From contig NZ_JAHCST010000004.1 in the NCBI RefSeq assembly GCF_018476525.1, forward strand, positions 124,001 through 188,000: a DNA stretch of 64,000 nucleotides, in the 5' to 3' direction. Position 1 is the stretch's first letter. The number at the start of each line of letters is the position of its first letter. Shown piece after piece: positions 24,953 to 33,820 of the stretch. The notes under the pieces were generated by a model. The model worked only from the letters and a program-made list of their open reading frames with translations, did not search any database and was not told the origin of the DNA. A program made the position numbers and the translations under genes. Source of the stretch: Acrocarpospora catenulata (lineage in GTDB: Bacteria > Actinomycetota > Actinomycetes > Streptosporangiales > Streptosporangiaceae).

Positions 24953-26170
24953 TCACGTGACGGTGAGGCGCCGCTGGTAGCGGTCCTCCCGCCAGAGTTC
25001 CTTGCCGAGCACCTCGGCCAGCATGTCGGCGGCGTCGTAGACGTCCACGTACCGGTTGTAGAGCGGGGCGAAGCCGAAGCGCATGATGTCCGGGGCGCGG
25101 AAGTCGCCGTGCACGCCGCGGTCGATCAGCGCGCGCATGATGGGGTAGCTGTGCTCGTGCCGGAAGCACACCTGGCTGCCCCGTTCGACCGGGTCGCGCG
25201 GGGTGGCCAGTTCCAGGCCGAGTCCCTCGGTGAGCGCGATGAACAGTTCGGTGAGGGCCACACTCTTGGCCCGGATCGAGCGCATGTCCACCTTCGCCCA
25301 GATCTCCAGGGAGGCGTTGAGCGCGGCAAAGGAGATCACCGGGGGGCTGCCGACCGCGAACCGGCGTACGCCGTCGGCCGGGCGGTAGTCGGGTTCGAAG
25401 TCGAACGGCGCGGCATGGCCGTGCCAGCCGGAGATCGCGTTCCTGGCCGCCTCCTGGTGCTGGGCCGCCACGTACAGGTAGGCGGGGGCGCCGGGGCCGC
25501 CGTTGAGGTACTTGTACGTGCAGCCCACCGCGAAGTCCACCCCGGTCACGTCCACCGGGAGGGCGCCGGTGCTGTGGCAGAGGTCCCAGACGACCAGGGC
25601 GCCGGCCGCCCTGACCTGCTCGGTGATGGCGGTCATGTCGCGGATCGCGCCGGTGCGGTAGTCCACGTGCGAGATGAGCACCACCGCCACGTCCGGGCCG
25701 AGCACGTCGGCCAGGCTCCGCTCGGGGCCGGTCTCGCGGATCTCACGGTCGAAGGTGGCGGCGACGCCCTGCACGACGTACCGGTCGGTGGGGAACTCCC
25801 CGGCGTCGCAGACGATCACTCGGCGGTCCGGGCGGAGGCGGAGCGCGGCGGAGAGCACCTTGAAGATGGAGATGGAGGTGGAGTCGCCCGCGAGCACCTC
25901 GCCCGGGGCCGCGCCGATCAGCTGGCCGATGCGGTCGCCGGTGCTCTGCGGCAGGTCCCACCAGCCCGCGGTGTTCCAGCTGGCGCCCAGGTGCCGGCCC
26001 CACTCCACGCCCACCGTGTGAGCCACCCGTTCCACCGCGCGTTTGGGCAGCGCGCCCAGCGAGTTGCCGAGCAGATAGACCACCCCGTCGGGGAGCACGA
26101 ACTCGTCCCGGTAGTCACGCAGGGGGTCGGCGGCGTCGAGCGCGGCACAGCCGGCGCGGGTGATACTCAT
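24953..26170 (-). CDS. kynU: Kynureninase
   Basis: 405 aa PLP enzyme of aspartate-aminotransferase fold, cleaving kynurenine or 3-hydroxykynurenine to anthranilate or 3-hydroxyanthranilate plus alanine. Supporting segments are YLLGNSLGALPKRA, GDSTSISIFKVLSAALRLRP, VWDLCHSTGALPVDV (PLP-binding Asp) and the Schiff-base Lys in CTYKYLNGGPGAPAYLYV, plus a substrate-binding RFAVGSPP region. Length is normal. Start ATG 26170; upstream in-frame sequence is not conserved-looking. No kynA, kynB or tryptophan genes adjoin it, so the role (tryptophan catabolism or supply of a secondary-metabolite precursor) is open. Confidence 0.93.
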   Translation of the reverse strand: MSITRAGCAALDAADPLRDYRDEFVLPDGVVYLLGNSLGALPKRAVERVAHTVGVEWGRHLGASWNTAGWWDLPQSTGDRIGQLIGAAPGEVLAGDSTSISIFKVLSAALRLRPDRRVIVCDAGEFPTDRYVVQGVAATFDREIRETGPERSLADVLGPDVAVVLISHVDYRTGAIRDMTAITEQVRAAGALVVWDLCHSTGALPVDVTGVDFAVGCTYKYLNGGPGAPAYLYVAAQHQEAARNAISGWHGHAAPFDFEPDYRPADGVRRFAVGSPPVISFAALNASLEIWAKVDMRSIRAKSVALTELFIALTEGLGLELATPRDPVERGSQVCFRHEHSYPIMRALIDRGVHGDFRAPDIMRFGFAPLYNRYVDVYDAADMLAEVLGKELWREDRYQRRLTVT

Positions 26171-26541
26171 GGCCCCATCATTCCCGTAAATTTCACGACT
26201 CGGCCAGTGTGAAGGTGCCATAACCTGCCCGGAAAACCGGACGAAAACCTATGATCACATCTCGTGGCCGTTGAGCGGTGCGGTAACGGAGCGTCACAGA
26301 TCATCGGGGCCGGGCGACCACGGAGCGTTAGGTCACCCGGAGATCACGGTAGCCGCGTTCCGTGTCTTCCGACCCGGCGGTTTCCGCCTCCCCCACCGCC
26401 ACAACCAGGAGCGGGAGGAGATTGCACGATGCCCTTCCCGCATCCTTTCCGAGCCGCCACCTTCCTGTCACTTCTGCGACTTTCGCCGTGCGAGACAGCG
26501 GAGGGTGACACGATCTTCCAGCGAGCCAAAAGGACACAGTC
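26171..26541. other. 371-bp intergenic region between kynU and vanZ-like gene
   Basis: Divergent region that must hold promoters for both flanking genes. An ATG at 26429 with GGGAGGAG eight bases upstream opens a 61-codon frame running to 26614 and overlapping the VanZ-like gene by 73 bp. Its product has no recognisable features, so it is at best a leader peptide. An AAGGA SD for the VanZ gene is at ~26530. Confidence 0.35.
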
Positions 26542-27093
26542 ATGTTGCTGGCATGGCGTATGTGGGGACATATCATTCTTTTCAGCCTTTTGGCGGCCCC
26601 GGTGGTCCTCCTGACCGCCTATTTGATGGCCAGACAACGCGCTAGTTCGGGCACGCCGCACCCCTTCCGGACAGCCTTCGCGGACGTGCTGATGGTTGCC
26701 GGAACCCTCCCCTGGCTGTGGATGATCCTTACTCCGGGTGCTCGTTCGACGCCGGAGCGGTGGACAAGCCTGGTCCCGCTGCGCGATCTTCACGTGCTGA
26801 CGCAGGGGCCTTTCGGGGTTCTGGTGGTGCAGGTCGGAGGCAATCTGTTGGTCTTCGCCGCGCTCGGCGCGTTGCTCCCGATCAGATCGGCGCGGCTGGC
26901 CCGGCTCACCGCCGTGGCGGCCGTCGCGGCGGCGGCGTCGCTCACCGTTGAAGTACTTCAGTACGTCCTAGCCCTGCACCGAGTGTCGTCGATCGATGAC
27001 GTTCTGCTGAACGTAACGGGGGCCGTGCTAGCCGCGATCATGACTAAGCGTTGGTGGGCTCCACCAATACCGGAGGGGACCGTTCCACAATAA
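26542..27093 (+). CDS. VanZ-like family membrane protein
   Basis: 183 aa with four to five hydrophobic segments (~8-28, 45-62, 88-112, 118-140, 150-170). The VanZ-like signature is in the C-terminal half: VQVGGNLLVFAALGALLP, then LTVEVLQYVLALHRVSSIDDVLLN, with the conserved Glu-x3-Tyr and Asp-Asp followed by Asn. VanZ in enterococci gives low-level teicoplanin resistance; most actinobacterial homologues have no defined role. ATG 26542 has an AAGGA eight bases upstream. Confidence 0.88.
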   Translation: MLLAWRMWGHIILFSLLAAPVVLLTAYLMARQRASSGTPHPFRTAFADVLMVAGTLPWLWMILTPGARSTPERWTSLVPLRDLHVLTQGPFGVLVVQVGGNLLVFAALGALLPIRSARLARLTAVAAVAAAASLTVEVLQYVLALHRVSSIDDVLLNVTGAVLAAIMTKRWWAPPIPEGTVPQ

Positions 27094-27244
27094 CGGTCCG
27101 GATTAATACCCCAAGATCGCAACATCCGCCCACTTCGCAAAAAATAGCCCCGGGACCAACCCACGACTCTGTGCGATCGTGGACAAGACGGGGCAAGTTC
27201 TCTGGAGACGCTAACTCCCCGTCGGTGACAGAGGGTGATCAAAC

Positions 27245-27997
27245 GTGACGGAATCCCCGGTGCATCACGAGCCCCCCATCTACCGGCGTATCGCCGACGG
27301 TCTGCGTAGCCAGATCCTGTCCGGCGAACTCCGGGACGGGGATCGGCTACCGGGCGAGAACGCACTCATGGCCGAGTACGGCATCGCGCGTGCCACCGCA
27401 CGGCAGGCGCTTGCCGTACTGATCAATGAGGGTTTGGCAGTGCCGCGGCGAGGATCGGGGGTCTATGTGAGGCTATTTCGGCCTATCAGACGACATGGTT
27501 CACGGCGGCTCTCCCGCGAACAGTGGGGACAGGGCCGGGCGATCTGGGATTCGGACACCAGAGGTCGCGCGTACACGGTGGACGAGGTCCACATCGAGCG
27601 TCTCACCGCGGCCGAGGAGATCGGGCGGGTGCTCGACACCGACGAGGTCTGGGTCCGGCGACGGCGTTATTCGGTGGACAACCGTCCTGTCCAGCTGGCC
27701 GCGTCCCACTTTCCGGCCGACCTGGTGGAGGGAACCGCGATCACCCTCCCCGACACCGGGCCCGGCGGCGTCTACGCCCGGTTGGGCGACCTCGGTTACT
27801 CTCCGGTGCATTTCACCGAGGAGGTACGGGCCCGGATGCCGTCACCCACGGAAACAGAGTTACTCCGGTTGCCGGCGGGCAACCCGATCCTGATCGTGGC
27901 ACGTACGGCGTACTCCGCAGGAGGGATTCCGGTCGAGGTCAACGAGATGACTATGGACGCCGCCGCCTATGTACTCCAGTACGACTTTGACGCCTGA
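27245..27997 (+). CDS. GntR/HutC-family transcriptional regulator with UTRA domain
   Basis: 250 aa. N-terminal winged HTH at ~10-75 (YRRIADGLRSQILSGEL, RLPGENALMAEYGIARATARQAL, RRGSGVYV). C-terminal UTRA effector domain at ~95-245 (EIGRVLDTDEVWVRRRRYSVD, PVEVNEMTMDAAAYVLQYDF). HutC-type regulators bind sugars, amino acids or other small ligands. GTG start 27245 with GAGGG upstream. The only downstream co-oriented gene is a 72-aa small protein after a 164-bp gap; a CCACGA-N10-TCGTGG inverted repeat sits upstream at about 27161-27182 and could be its operator. Confidence 0.9.
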   Translation: MTESPVHHEPPIYRRIADGLRSQILSGELRDGDRLPGENALMAEYGIARATARQALAVLINEGLAVPRRGSGVYVRLFRPIRRHGSRRLSREQWGQGRAIWDSDTRGRAYTVDEVHIERLTAAEEIGRVLDTDEVWVRRRRYSVDNRPVQLAASHFPADLVEGTAITLPDTGPGGVYARLGDLGYSPVHFTEEVRARMPSPTETELLRLPAGNPILIVARTAYSAGGIPVEVNEMTMDAAAYVLQYDFDA

Positions 27998-28161
27998 GTC
28001 AAGTTGACATGTCGGACGATAGGTGGACCTGTCCGTCCCGATCATTGATTTCTCTAGAGATGTCGCGCACCTTGTGGGTGAGACGTCAAGCCAACTGGCC
28101 CAGATCGGCATGGGTCGCGGGTGAAGGTGCCCGGGCGTCTCGGCGAGGGAAAGGTGGGCGG

Positions 28162-28380
28162 ATGTCCTTTGACCGGCATCTTGCCGAGATTGCCCGCGAA
28201 TATCCGGAATGGACAATCTGGCGGAGCGACGCGGGGCGGTGGTGGGCCACCCGGCACCACCCCCTCACCCCCGCTCAACGAGAGGCCGGCTGCGCGATGA
28301 CCATCGACGCGGACGAACCGGAGGAGCTGCGCGAACAACTCGAAGAACAGGAGGAACGTGCCAAATCCGCCGACCCTTAA
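28162..28380 (+). CDS. Small acidic protein downstream of GntR regulator
   Basis: 72 aa from ATG 28162 with AGGTGGG closely upstream. Composition is Trp-rich in the middle (EYPEWTIWRSDAGRWWATRHH) with an acidic, Glu-rich predicted helix at the C-terminus. I recall similar small unknown proteins next to GntR regulators in Streptosporangiales, but have no function for them. Upstream DNA holds TTGACA at 28004 and a TCTCTAGAGA palindrome at ~28051, so it may have its own regulated promoter. A strong terminator follows 16 bp downstream. Confidence 0.65.
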   Translation: MSFDRHLAEIAREYPEWTIWRSDAGRWWATRHHPLTPAQREAGCAMTIDADEPEELREQLEEQEERAKSADP

Positions 28381-28395
28381 ACCCCACCCTTGAAC

Positions 28396-28436
28396 CACAG
28401 AAGCCCCCGACCCAATCGGGGGCGGGGGCTTCTGTG
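28396..28436 (+). terminator. Intrinsic-type terminator
   Basis: Perfect 14-bp arms (CACAGAAGCCCCCG and its reverse complement at 28423-28436) around a 13-nt loop, directly after the small GntR-linked gene. Confidence 0.8.
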
Positions 28437-28453
28437 CTGATTGCTGTGTCATT

Positions 28454-28520
28454 GCGATGCTGCGCATCGCGGCGAGTGCGCACTGTGTGATGGCGATGCT
28501 GCGCATCGCGGCGAGTGCGC
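28454..28520. repeat. 28-bp direct repeat pair, each containing a hairpin
   Basis: Two identical 28-bp copies at 28454-28481 and 28493-28520, 39 bp apart. Each contains GCGATG-ctgcg-CATCGC, a 6-bp inverted repeat, so the pair looks REP/BIME-like. It lies in a 374-bp gene-free stretch (28381-28754) whose remainder shows only a loose GGTGCC...GGCACC inverted repeat and no gene. Confidence 0.75.
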
Positions 28521-28754
28521 TCACGTCCGGTGCCTTCCCTCCTCCGCTCTGGTCGCTGCGCTCCCGGCGCTCCGTCAGTCCAGGCACCGGCGCGCACTCG
28601 CGGGCAAGTGGCTTCGTCATAAGCCTTGAATGCCGTTGATGGAGGAGATCTCAAGACCCCCGTGGAGGCGCGTCCACTGGTGCCAGCCGCATAGAGCGCC
28701 TTCACGGGTACCAAACCCCTCCTCCACGCGACAGGGAGCCCATGGGCTTGCGGG

Positions 28755-29285
28755 CTACCTGTCGTGTACTTCGGCGGCCTGGTGGCGGCTGGCCTTTGAG
28801 ATGTAGCGGTCTGGGGTTTGGGCGAAGCTGGCTTGGTCGGAGTCGGTGAGATCGCGGAGGGGGCGGGCGGGGGTGCCGGCGGCCAGGACGCCGGAGGGGA
28901 TGTGGGTGCCGGGGGTGACGACGGAGCCGGCGGCTATGAGGGTGCCGGCGCCTATTCGGGAGCCGTTGAGGAGGATGGCGCCTATGCCGATCAAGGCGCC
29001 GGATTCGATGTGGGCGCCGTGGATGGTGGCTTTGTGGCCCACGGAGACGCGCGGTTCCAGGATTGCGGGGTAGCCGGGGTCGGCGTGGAGGCAGCAGAGG
29101 TCCTGGATGTTGGAGTCAGCCCCTATTTCTATGCGTTCGTCGTCGGCGCGGAGGACGGAGTTGTACCAGATGTTGACGCGGGGGCCGAGGGTGACCTGAC
29201 CGACGACGACAGCGGTGGGGGCCAGCCAGGCGGTTGGATCGATTGAAGGGATGGCGTTGTCGTCGAGGGCGGCTATGTAGGGCAT
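28755..29285 (-). CDS. Gamma-carbonic anhydrase family protein
   Basis: 176 aa left-handed beta-helix protein built from hexapeptide repeats (IGADSNIQD, VSVGHKATIHGA, IGIGAILLNGS, IGAGTLIAAGS). Three metal-ligand His are in place (CLHADP, GHKA, IHGA), along with LRADDERI and NIQD. Family trimers bind Zn or Fe and either hydrate CO2 or act as acyl carnitine-type (CaiE/PaaY-like) proteins; actinobacterial members are mostly uncharacterised. Codon use is less GC-biased toward the 3' end than in neighbours. Start ATG 29285. Confidence 0.87.
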   Translation of the reverse strand: MPYIAALDDNAIPSIDPTAWLAPTAVVVGQVTLGPRVNIWYNSVLRADDERIEIGADSNIQDLCCLHADPGYPAILEPRVSVGHKATIHGAHIESGALIGIGAILLNGSRIGAGTLIAAGSVVTPGTHIPSGVLAAGTPARPLRDLTDSDQASFAQTPDRYISKASRHQAAEVHDR

Positions 29286-29438
29286 TGGATCACGATCTCA
29301 CGAGTTGTTATTAGCGCTATACGGGGTGTATTGGATATTTCCGCAAGGAGGTGGGGCGTTCAGGTTGCGGTCGGGGTCGGATAGCAGGAAAGTCGTGTCC
29401 TGACCTGCATACCGCCTTTCGACTCCCCCAGGGCTCTC

Positions 29439-30518
29439 ATGACGAACCAGACTGATCACTTCCCCGAACTCTTGAGCGACGACTCTTTCGAGGTCGTCAT
29501 GCGTGGTTACAGCCGCCGCCAGGTGCACGACTGGATCAACCGTAGCCGCAACCAGATCCGTGACCTGGAGGAGCGGCTGGCCAGGACCATCGACCAGGCC
29601 GAGCAGAGCAGGCTGGAACTGGCCGACGCGCGGCGGAAGCTGACCGAGGCCCCCCAGAACCCGGACGAGCTCGGCGAGCGGCTGAGCCAGATCCTCAAGC
29701 TCGCGCACGAGGAGGCGGCGGCCAACAAGGAGGCCTCCCAGAACGACGCCAGCCGCATGCGGGACGCGGCGCAGGCCGAGGCCGAGCGGGTGGTGGCGGC
29801 GGCCAAGGAGCAGGCCGAGTCGATCCGGACCGCCGCGCAGGAGGAGGCCGAGCGGCGCATCCACGACGCGACCGCCTCCGCCGAGCGGCTGCTCTCCCAG
29901 GCGGGGGCCGAGGCCGAGGAGAAGGTGGCGACCGCCAACGCCGAGGCCGAGGAGACCCTGCGGGACGCGCGCGGCGAGGCCGAGCGGCGGGTGACGACGG
30001 CCACGATGGAGGCCGAGCGGCTGGTGTCCGAGGCGCAGTCGCTGGCGCACTCCACCCTCACCTCCGCCCAGCAGCGGGCCAGCACGCTGGACGAGCACAC
30101 CGGGCGCCGGGTGGTCTACCTGACCGACACCCACACCGAGGTGGTCCGGCGGCTGAACGAGATCGGCGCGGTGCTCGGCGACCTGCTTCAGCGGGAGAAC
30201 TCGGCCGGGCCGCTGATCGACGAGGCCGCGGTGCTGCCGCCGGCCCCGTCGGTGACCGACCCCGGGTTCAACGGCGAGGAGGCGGCCACGGCCAGCGCGG
30301 TACGGAAGACGACCCCGCCCGCCCCGGCCCAGGACCGCTCCCCGGTGGCCGAGCTGGCCCGGCCGAAGCCGGTGGAGGCCGTCGAGCCGCCCGCGTACGA
30401 GAGCGTCGAGGAGCCGGACGTCCGGGTGACGATCGACCACCGCGGCCCGATCCGCGAGCCCGAGCCGTTCCACCCGGCCGTCCAGAGCGAGGACGGCGAC
30501 CCGATGGCCCGCCCGTAA
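29439..30518 (+). CDS. DivIVA-like coiled-coil protein
   Basis: 359 aa. The N-terminal ~20-50 (FEVVMRGYSRRQVHDWI) matches the DivIVA membrane-curvature motif region. A long Ala/Glu/Arg coiled coil extends from ~45 to ~235 with repeated AEAE(E/R) heptad blocks. The Pro-rich acidic C-terminus from ~260 is probably disordered. In Streptomyces, proteins of this class (DivIVA, Scy, FilP) organise polar growth. This is likely a cytoskeletal or septum/pole-associated paralogue, but which one is not decidable. ATG 29439 has AGGG seven bases upstream. Confidence 0.82.
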   Translation: MTNQTDHFPELLSDDSFEVVMRGYSRRQVHDWINRSRNQIRDLEERLARTIDQAEQSRLELADARRKLTEAPQNPDELGERLSQILKLAHEEAAANKEASQNDASRMRDAAQAEAERVVAAAKEQAESIRTAAQEEAERRIHDATASAERLLSQAGAEAEEKVATANAEAEETLRDARGEAERRVTTATMEAERLVSEAQSLAHSTLTSAQQRASTLDEHTGRRVVYLTDTHTEVVRRLNEIGAVLGDLLQRENSAGPLIDEAAVLPPAPSVTDPGFNGEEAATASAVRKTTPPAPAQDRSPVAELARPKPVEAVEPPAYESVEEPDVRVTIDHRGPIREPEPFHPAVQSEDGDPMARP

Positions 30519-30575
30519 CGCCACCGGAGGAAAGCCTCCGACCGGTCAGCGAGCGAAAGCCGAACCGCACGTCAC

Positions 30576-30605
30576 CGAGCGCCCGTCCTACCCGGCGGGC
30601 GCTCG
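30576..30605. terminator. Terminator between convergent genes
   Basis: CGAGCGCCCG-N10-CGGGCGCTCG, perfect 10-bp arms, between the DivIVA-like gene and the PIG-V-like gene. A second small hairpin (CGGAGG-aaag-CCTCCG) is at 30525-30540. Confidence 0.7.
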
Positions 30606-30611
30606 CCGCTG

Positions 30612-31781
30612 TCAGCCCACCCAGGCGCCGGTCGTGAAATTACCGACGTTGATGGCCATGACGGGGGCTGCGATCGACACGTACGCCATGAAGACCCATG
30701 GACGGCGCGCTCCGGTGATCCCCACCGAGATGTACAGCGGCCACCAGAGCAGGGAAGCGCGGCCCACGGACATGTAGAACGAGGACATGGCCAGCAGGGC
30801 GACCGCCTGGGGGGCCAGATAGCCGAACTCGGCCCAGCGGCGGCGGACCACCTGCCAGATGATGAGCAGGACGAGGACGAAGGCGGCGAGGATCTCCTCC
30901 CGGTAGGAGGTCTGCAGGACGCCTTCCTCCAGGGAGCGGTTCCAGGTGTTGACGAGCACCTGCCAGGGCCACTCCGCGTACCGTCCCCAGTACTCGGCCT
31001 CGACGTTCTTCCAGGCCATCCAGTCGCCCGTACGGTTCCACTGGTAGATCATGTACGCCAGCACGGGCAATCCGGGCACGGCCAGCCACGGCAGCTTCTT
31101 CCAGCCACCGGGAGAGCGCAGGCCGTTCTCCGCGACCAGGAACATCACCGCGAGACCGAGGGCCAGGAAGAGCCCGGAGATGCGGATCGAGGCGGCCAGA
31201 GCGGCCAGCACGGCGGCCCACCCCCACCGGCCGCGCCGGGCCATCAGCCAGGCGGGGATGGCCAGCGCGAGGAACGGGGCCTCGGAGTAGCCGGCGAGCA
31301 TGAAGACGGCGAACGGGCTCAGGAAGAAGGCCAGGACCGTCCAGGTGCCGGTGCCGGGGCGGTAGGAGTCGCTGAGCCGGGACAGGGTGACCGCCACGAT
31401 CGCGCTGCCGACCAGGGAGACCAGCACGATGGCCAGGCTCCAGTCGTCGATGAACCAGTGCAGGTCGCGCAGGAGGAGCGGCAGCCCGGGGAAGAAGGCG
31501 GCGAGCTTGGGCGCGTCGGTCATCCCGGGCGCGCCGTCGTAGCCGTACTGGGCGATGATGATGAAGTTGTCGGAGTCCCAGGGCGTCAGCCGGTCGAGCA
31601 GCGGCGCCTCGGTACGGCCGGGGGCGGCCAGCACCATGTAGATGTAGGTCGCCACATGCCAGAAGAACCAGATGAGCAGGGCCGTGCGGTCGCCCGGAGT
31701 GCCCAGCCACCTCGGCAGGGTACGGGTCGGCGCGGTCTCTGTCAGGTCCTCAGCCTGCCGGGTCTCGGTCACGAAGGACAT
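30612..31781 (-). CDS. PIG-V-like mannosyltransferase family membrane protein (GT-C)
   Basis: 389 aa from ATG 31781, with about nine transmembrane segments. The segment RLTPWDSDNFIIIAQYGYDG contains the acidic WDSD of the first external loop typical of the GT-C PIG-V family. FFPGLPLLLRD and LAGYSEAPFLALAIPAWLMARRGRW also match actinobacterial PIG-V-like mannosyltransferases, which use a polyprenyl-phosphate sugar. Acceptor unknown; a glycan or protein glycosylation role at the membrane is inferred. No SD is visible before the ATG, so a leaderless transcript is possible. Divergent from the 31942 gene. Confidence 0.78.
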   Translation of the reverse strand: MSFVTETRQAEDLTETAPTRTLPRWLGTPGDRTALLIWFFWHVATYIYMVLAAPGRTEAPLLDRLTPWDSDNFIIIAQYGYDGAPGMTDAPKLAAFFPGLPLLLRDLHWFIDDWSLAIVLVSLVGSAIVAVTLSRLSDSYRPGTGTWTVLAFFLSPFAVFMLAGYSEAPFLALAIPAWLMARRGRWGWAAVLAALAASIRISGLFLALGLAVMFLVAENGLRSPGGWKKLPWLAVPGLPVLAYMIYQWNRTGDWMAWKNVEAEYWGRYAEWPWQVLVNTWNRSLEEGVLQTSYREEILAAFVLVLLIIWQVVRRRWAEFGYLAPQAVALLAMSSFYMSVGRASLLWWPLYISVGITGARRPWVFMAYVSIAAPVMAINVGNFTTGAWVG

Positions 31782-31941
31782 CGAAGTAGATTGCCCGCGC
31801 ACGTGCCAAGGGCATTCGGGTCCCGATTCGCAGGTCATCGCCGTTTACGCAGGTGAGAGTAGTGAAACTTTCACCGGCTATGTCCCTGCGAGTCCGGATA
31901 TTGGGACGGGCAAAGCCCGGTGGAAGTTCTACGATTGCCGC

Positions 31942-33306
31942 GTGCCATGGGATGGTTTCGCCGCGATGGAGCGCGACGTGCGCGCCATGGTCGCCGATCC
32001 CCGGTGGCCGCTGACCCCGGCCCCGAGCCGGGCCGAGGCGATCTCCCGGCGCGCCCTGGTCACCCCGGACGGCACCTGCTGGCTGTTCGGCGCGTACGCC
32101 CGGTGGTACCGGCTGGACCGGGACGGCCAGTGGCACCTGGCCGCGCCCCCGGCCGCCCAGGCGCCCCGGCTGGCCGCCCGCCCGGCCGCCATCGCGGTGC
32201 CGTACTGGCTGGTGCCGACCGGGCCGGACTTCTCGGTGGACCGGGGCTCCACCCAGGCGTTCGTGGGGCCCGACGTGCCGCGCGAGGTGGTGGAGGGCGT
32301 GCGGGCGCTGATGGTGGCCCACCGGGGGCTGCGCAGGGAGGACTTCCCGCTCGCCTCGGGCGCGTTCCGGCACGTCTTCGCCGCCGAGGTGGCCAGCACG
32401 GTGGCCACCGTCTGGGGCACCGTGATGTGGTGCGCGTACGCCCCGGCCTTCGACGGCAACGAGCAGATGCTGTCGATGTTCGGCGAGTTCCTGGCCCGCC
32501 CGCTGCCCGGCGACGACTGGGTGCGCTGGCTGCCCCCGGTGTCCCTCACCGACCTGGTGGACCTGTACGCCGAGCGCAGCCGCTCCGGCGCCCCCGAGGC
32601 GGGCCTGCGGCTGGTCCGGCTGATGGCGGAGACGGCCACCGCGCTCCGCGCCGACCCCCGGTTCCGGCCGCGCGCCGACGCCCTGGTGGCCATGGTGCAG
32701 CCGCTGGCCACCCAGCCCTGGCTGGACCACACCGCGCTGCGCTCCGGCGCGGTGGCGCAGACCTGGCTGCTGCGCTGCCCGCCCAACCTGGCCGCCGCCG
32801 CACTCGCCGAGGTCTCCCCCGGCGATCATTTCCGGCATGTCCTGTACGACCTGGTGGAGGCGCTGGCGTACGTGGCGGAGCAGGGCGAGGACCCGCGCAT
32901 GGTGGCGGCGGCGCTGCTGGCGGCGGACGTGAACGCGGTCACCGCCGAGGCGGTGACCTACCTGTACCCGTGGATGGACGACGAGCTGCGCCAGGCGCTC
33001 TACATCGCGCTGGCCGACCAGGGCCACCCGCTGCGGGACTGGTGGCCGGTGGACGGGCGGCTGCCGGAGCGGCTCACCCCGCCGGACAGGTCCACCGCCG
33101 CCGCGCTGCTCGGCTCGGCGTACGCGACCGGCCTGGCCTGGTGCGAGCTGGCGGGGGCGACCCCGCCGGAGACGGGTTTCCCGGTGACGGCGGCGGTCGG
33201 CCAGTGCCTGACGCACACCCGGGACGACCCGCCGCCGGAGCCGACCACGACGCCCCGCGAACGGATCACCAACGAGACCACATCCGACTGGCTCTACCAC
33301 AACTAA
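31942..33306 (+). CDS. Hypothetical protein, 454 aa
   Basis: I do not recognise this family. From GTG 31942 the protein is 454 aa, with no signal peptide or membrane segment. The N-terminal ~100 residues include ALVTPDGTCWLFGAYARWYRLDRDGQWHLAAPP, a W/Y-rich beta segment. The rest is alpha-helical and Ala-rich (EAVTYLYPWMDDELRQALYIALADQGHPLRDWW). The frame is open further upstream, but there the sequence runs over the divergent PIG-V gene start, so an internal start is preferred. ATG 31966 with GGGATGG eight bases upstream is an alternative. Codon pattern is strongly coding. Confidence 0.75.
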   Translation: MPWDGFAAMERDVRAMVADPRWPLTPAPSRAEAISRRALVTPDGTCWLFGAYARWYRLDRDGQWHLAAPPAAQAPRLAARPAAIAVPYWLVPTGPDFSVDRGSTQAFVGPDVPREVVEGVRALMVAHRGLRREDFPLASGAFRHVFAAEVASTVATVWGTVMWCAYAPAFDGNEQMLSMFGEFLARPLPGDDWVRWLPPVSLTDLVDLYAERSRSGAPEAGLRLVRLMAETATALRADPRFRPRADALVAMVQPLATQPWLDHTALRSGAVAQTWLLRCPPNLAAAALAEVSPGDHFRHVLYDLVEALAYVAEQGEDPRMVAAALLAADVNAVTAEAVTYLYPWMDDELRQALYIALADQGHPLRDWWPVDGRLPERLTPPDRSTAAALLGSAYATGLAWCELAGATPPETGFPVTAAVGQCLTHTRDDPPPEPTTTPRERITNETTSDWLYHN

Positions 33307-33526
33307 CCGGATAGGTCCCTCTTACCCCACAAATAGGGATATTTCATCCTTTAGCAATAAGGCCGCGCGGACCTCGGAGAATTCATCGAATTGTGATCTC
33401 AGAATCCGGGAAATGGTCAGTGGAGGGGCGCCCGCCGGCAGGAATGGTCCCGATGGGCCATGTCGCGGAAAGACACACGGACGTAACCTCGATGTGGGTG
33501 TGGGCTGCGGAAGGAAGGACGACGCG

Positions 33527-33688
33527 GTGGGGCACGACGACCTGGACTCTCGGGTCCATGACCGTGTCGCGTTGGACGAGATCGCGCTCTACGCCGAGGT
33601 GCTGGCGGCCGTGAACTACACGGATGACCGACTGACCTTGGAGGAGCTCGACAACGCGCTCGGGTTGCGGACTTCGGCGAGACGCTGA
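33527..33688 (+). CDS. Small conserved-looking acidic protein, 53 aa
   Basis: GTG 33527 is preceded by AAGGAAGGA at good spacing. The product (LDEIALYAEVLAAVNYTDDRLTLEELDNALGL) is an acidic two-helix protein without Cys or membrane segment. An intrinsic terminator follows 30 bp after the stop, supporting a real short transcription unit. Function unknown. The frame extends upstream to about 33413 but that part looks non-coding. Confidence 0.65.
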   Translation: MGHDDLDSRVHDRVALDEIALYAEVLAAVNYTDDRLTLEELDNALGLRTSARR

Positions 33689-33718
33689 GGTTCACGCTGA
33701 AGTTCGTTCGCGGAACTG

Positions 33719-33754
33719 ATCCCGGACTCCCTGAGGGGTCCGGGATAGTTTTTT
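33719..33754 (+). terminator. Intrinsic terminator with T-run
   Basis: ATCCCGGAC ... GTCCGGGAT stem (33719-33746) followed by AG and six T. A textbook rho-independent terminator for the small gene upstream on +. Confidence 0.85.
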
Positions 33755-33820
33755 GGGCCCCCGTGGTCACCCGGGGCCTGACCGGGCGGCCTGTGGACCG
33801 TGCCCGGACTAGTCCTTCTA

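Noticed and set aside
26429-26614. 61-codon plus-strand frame with a good SD before vanZ
   Set aside because: No recognisable feature, Cys/Trp-scattered composition, and it overlaps the VanZ start out of frame; kept only as a note.
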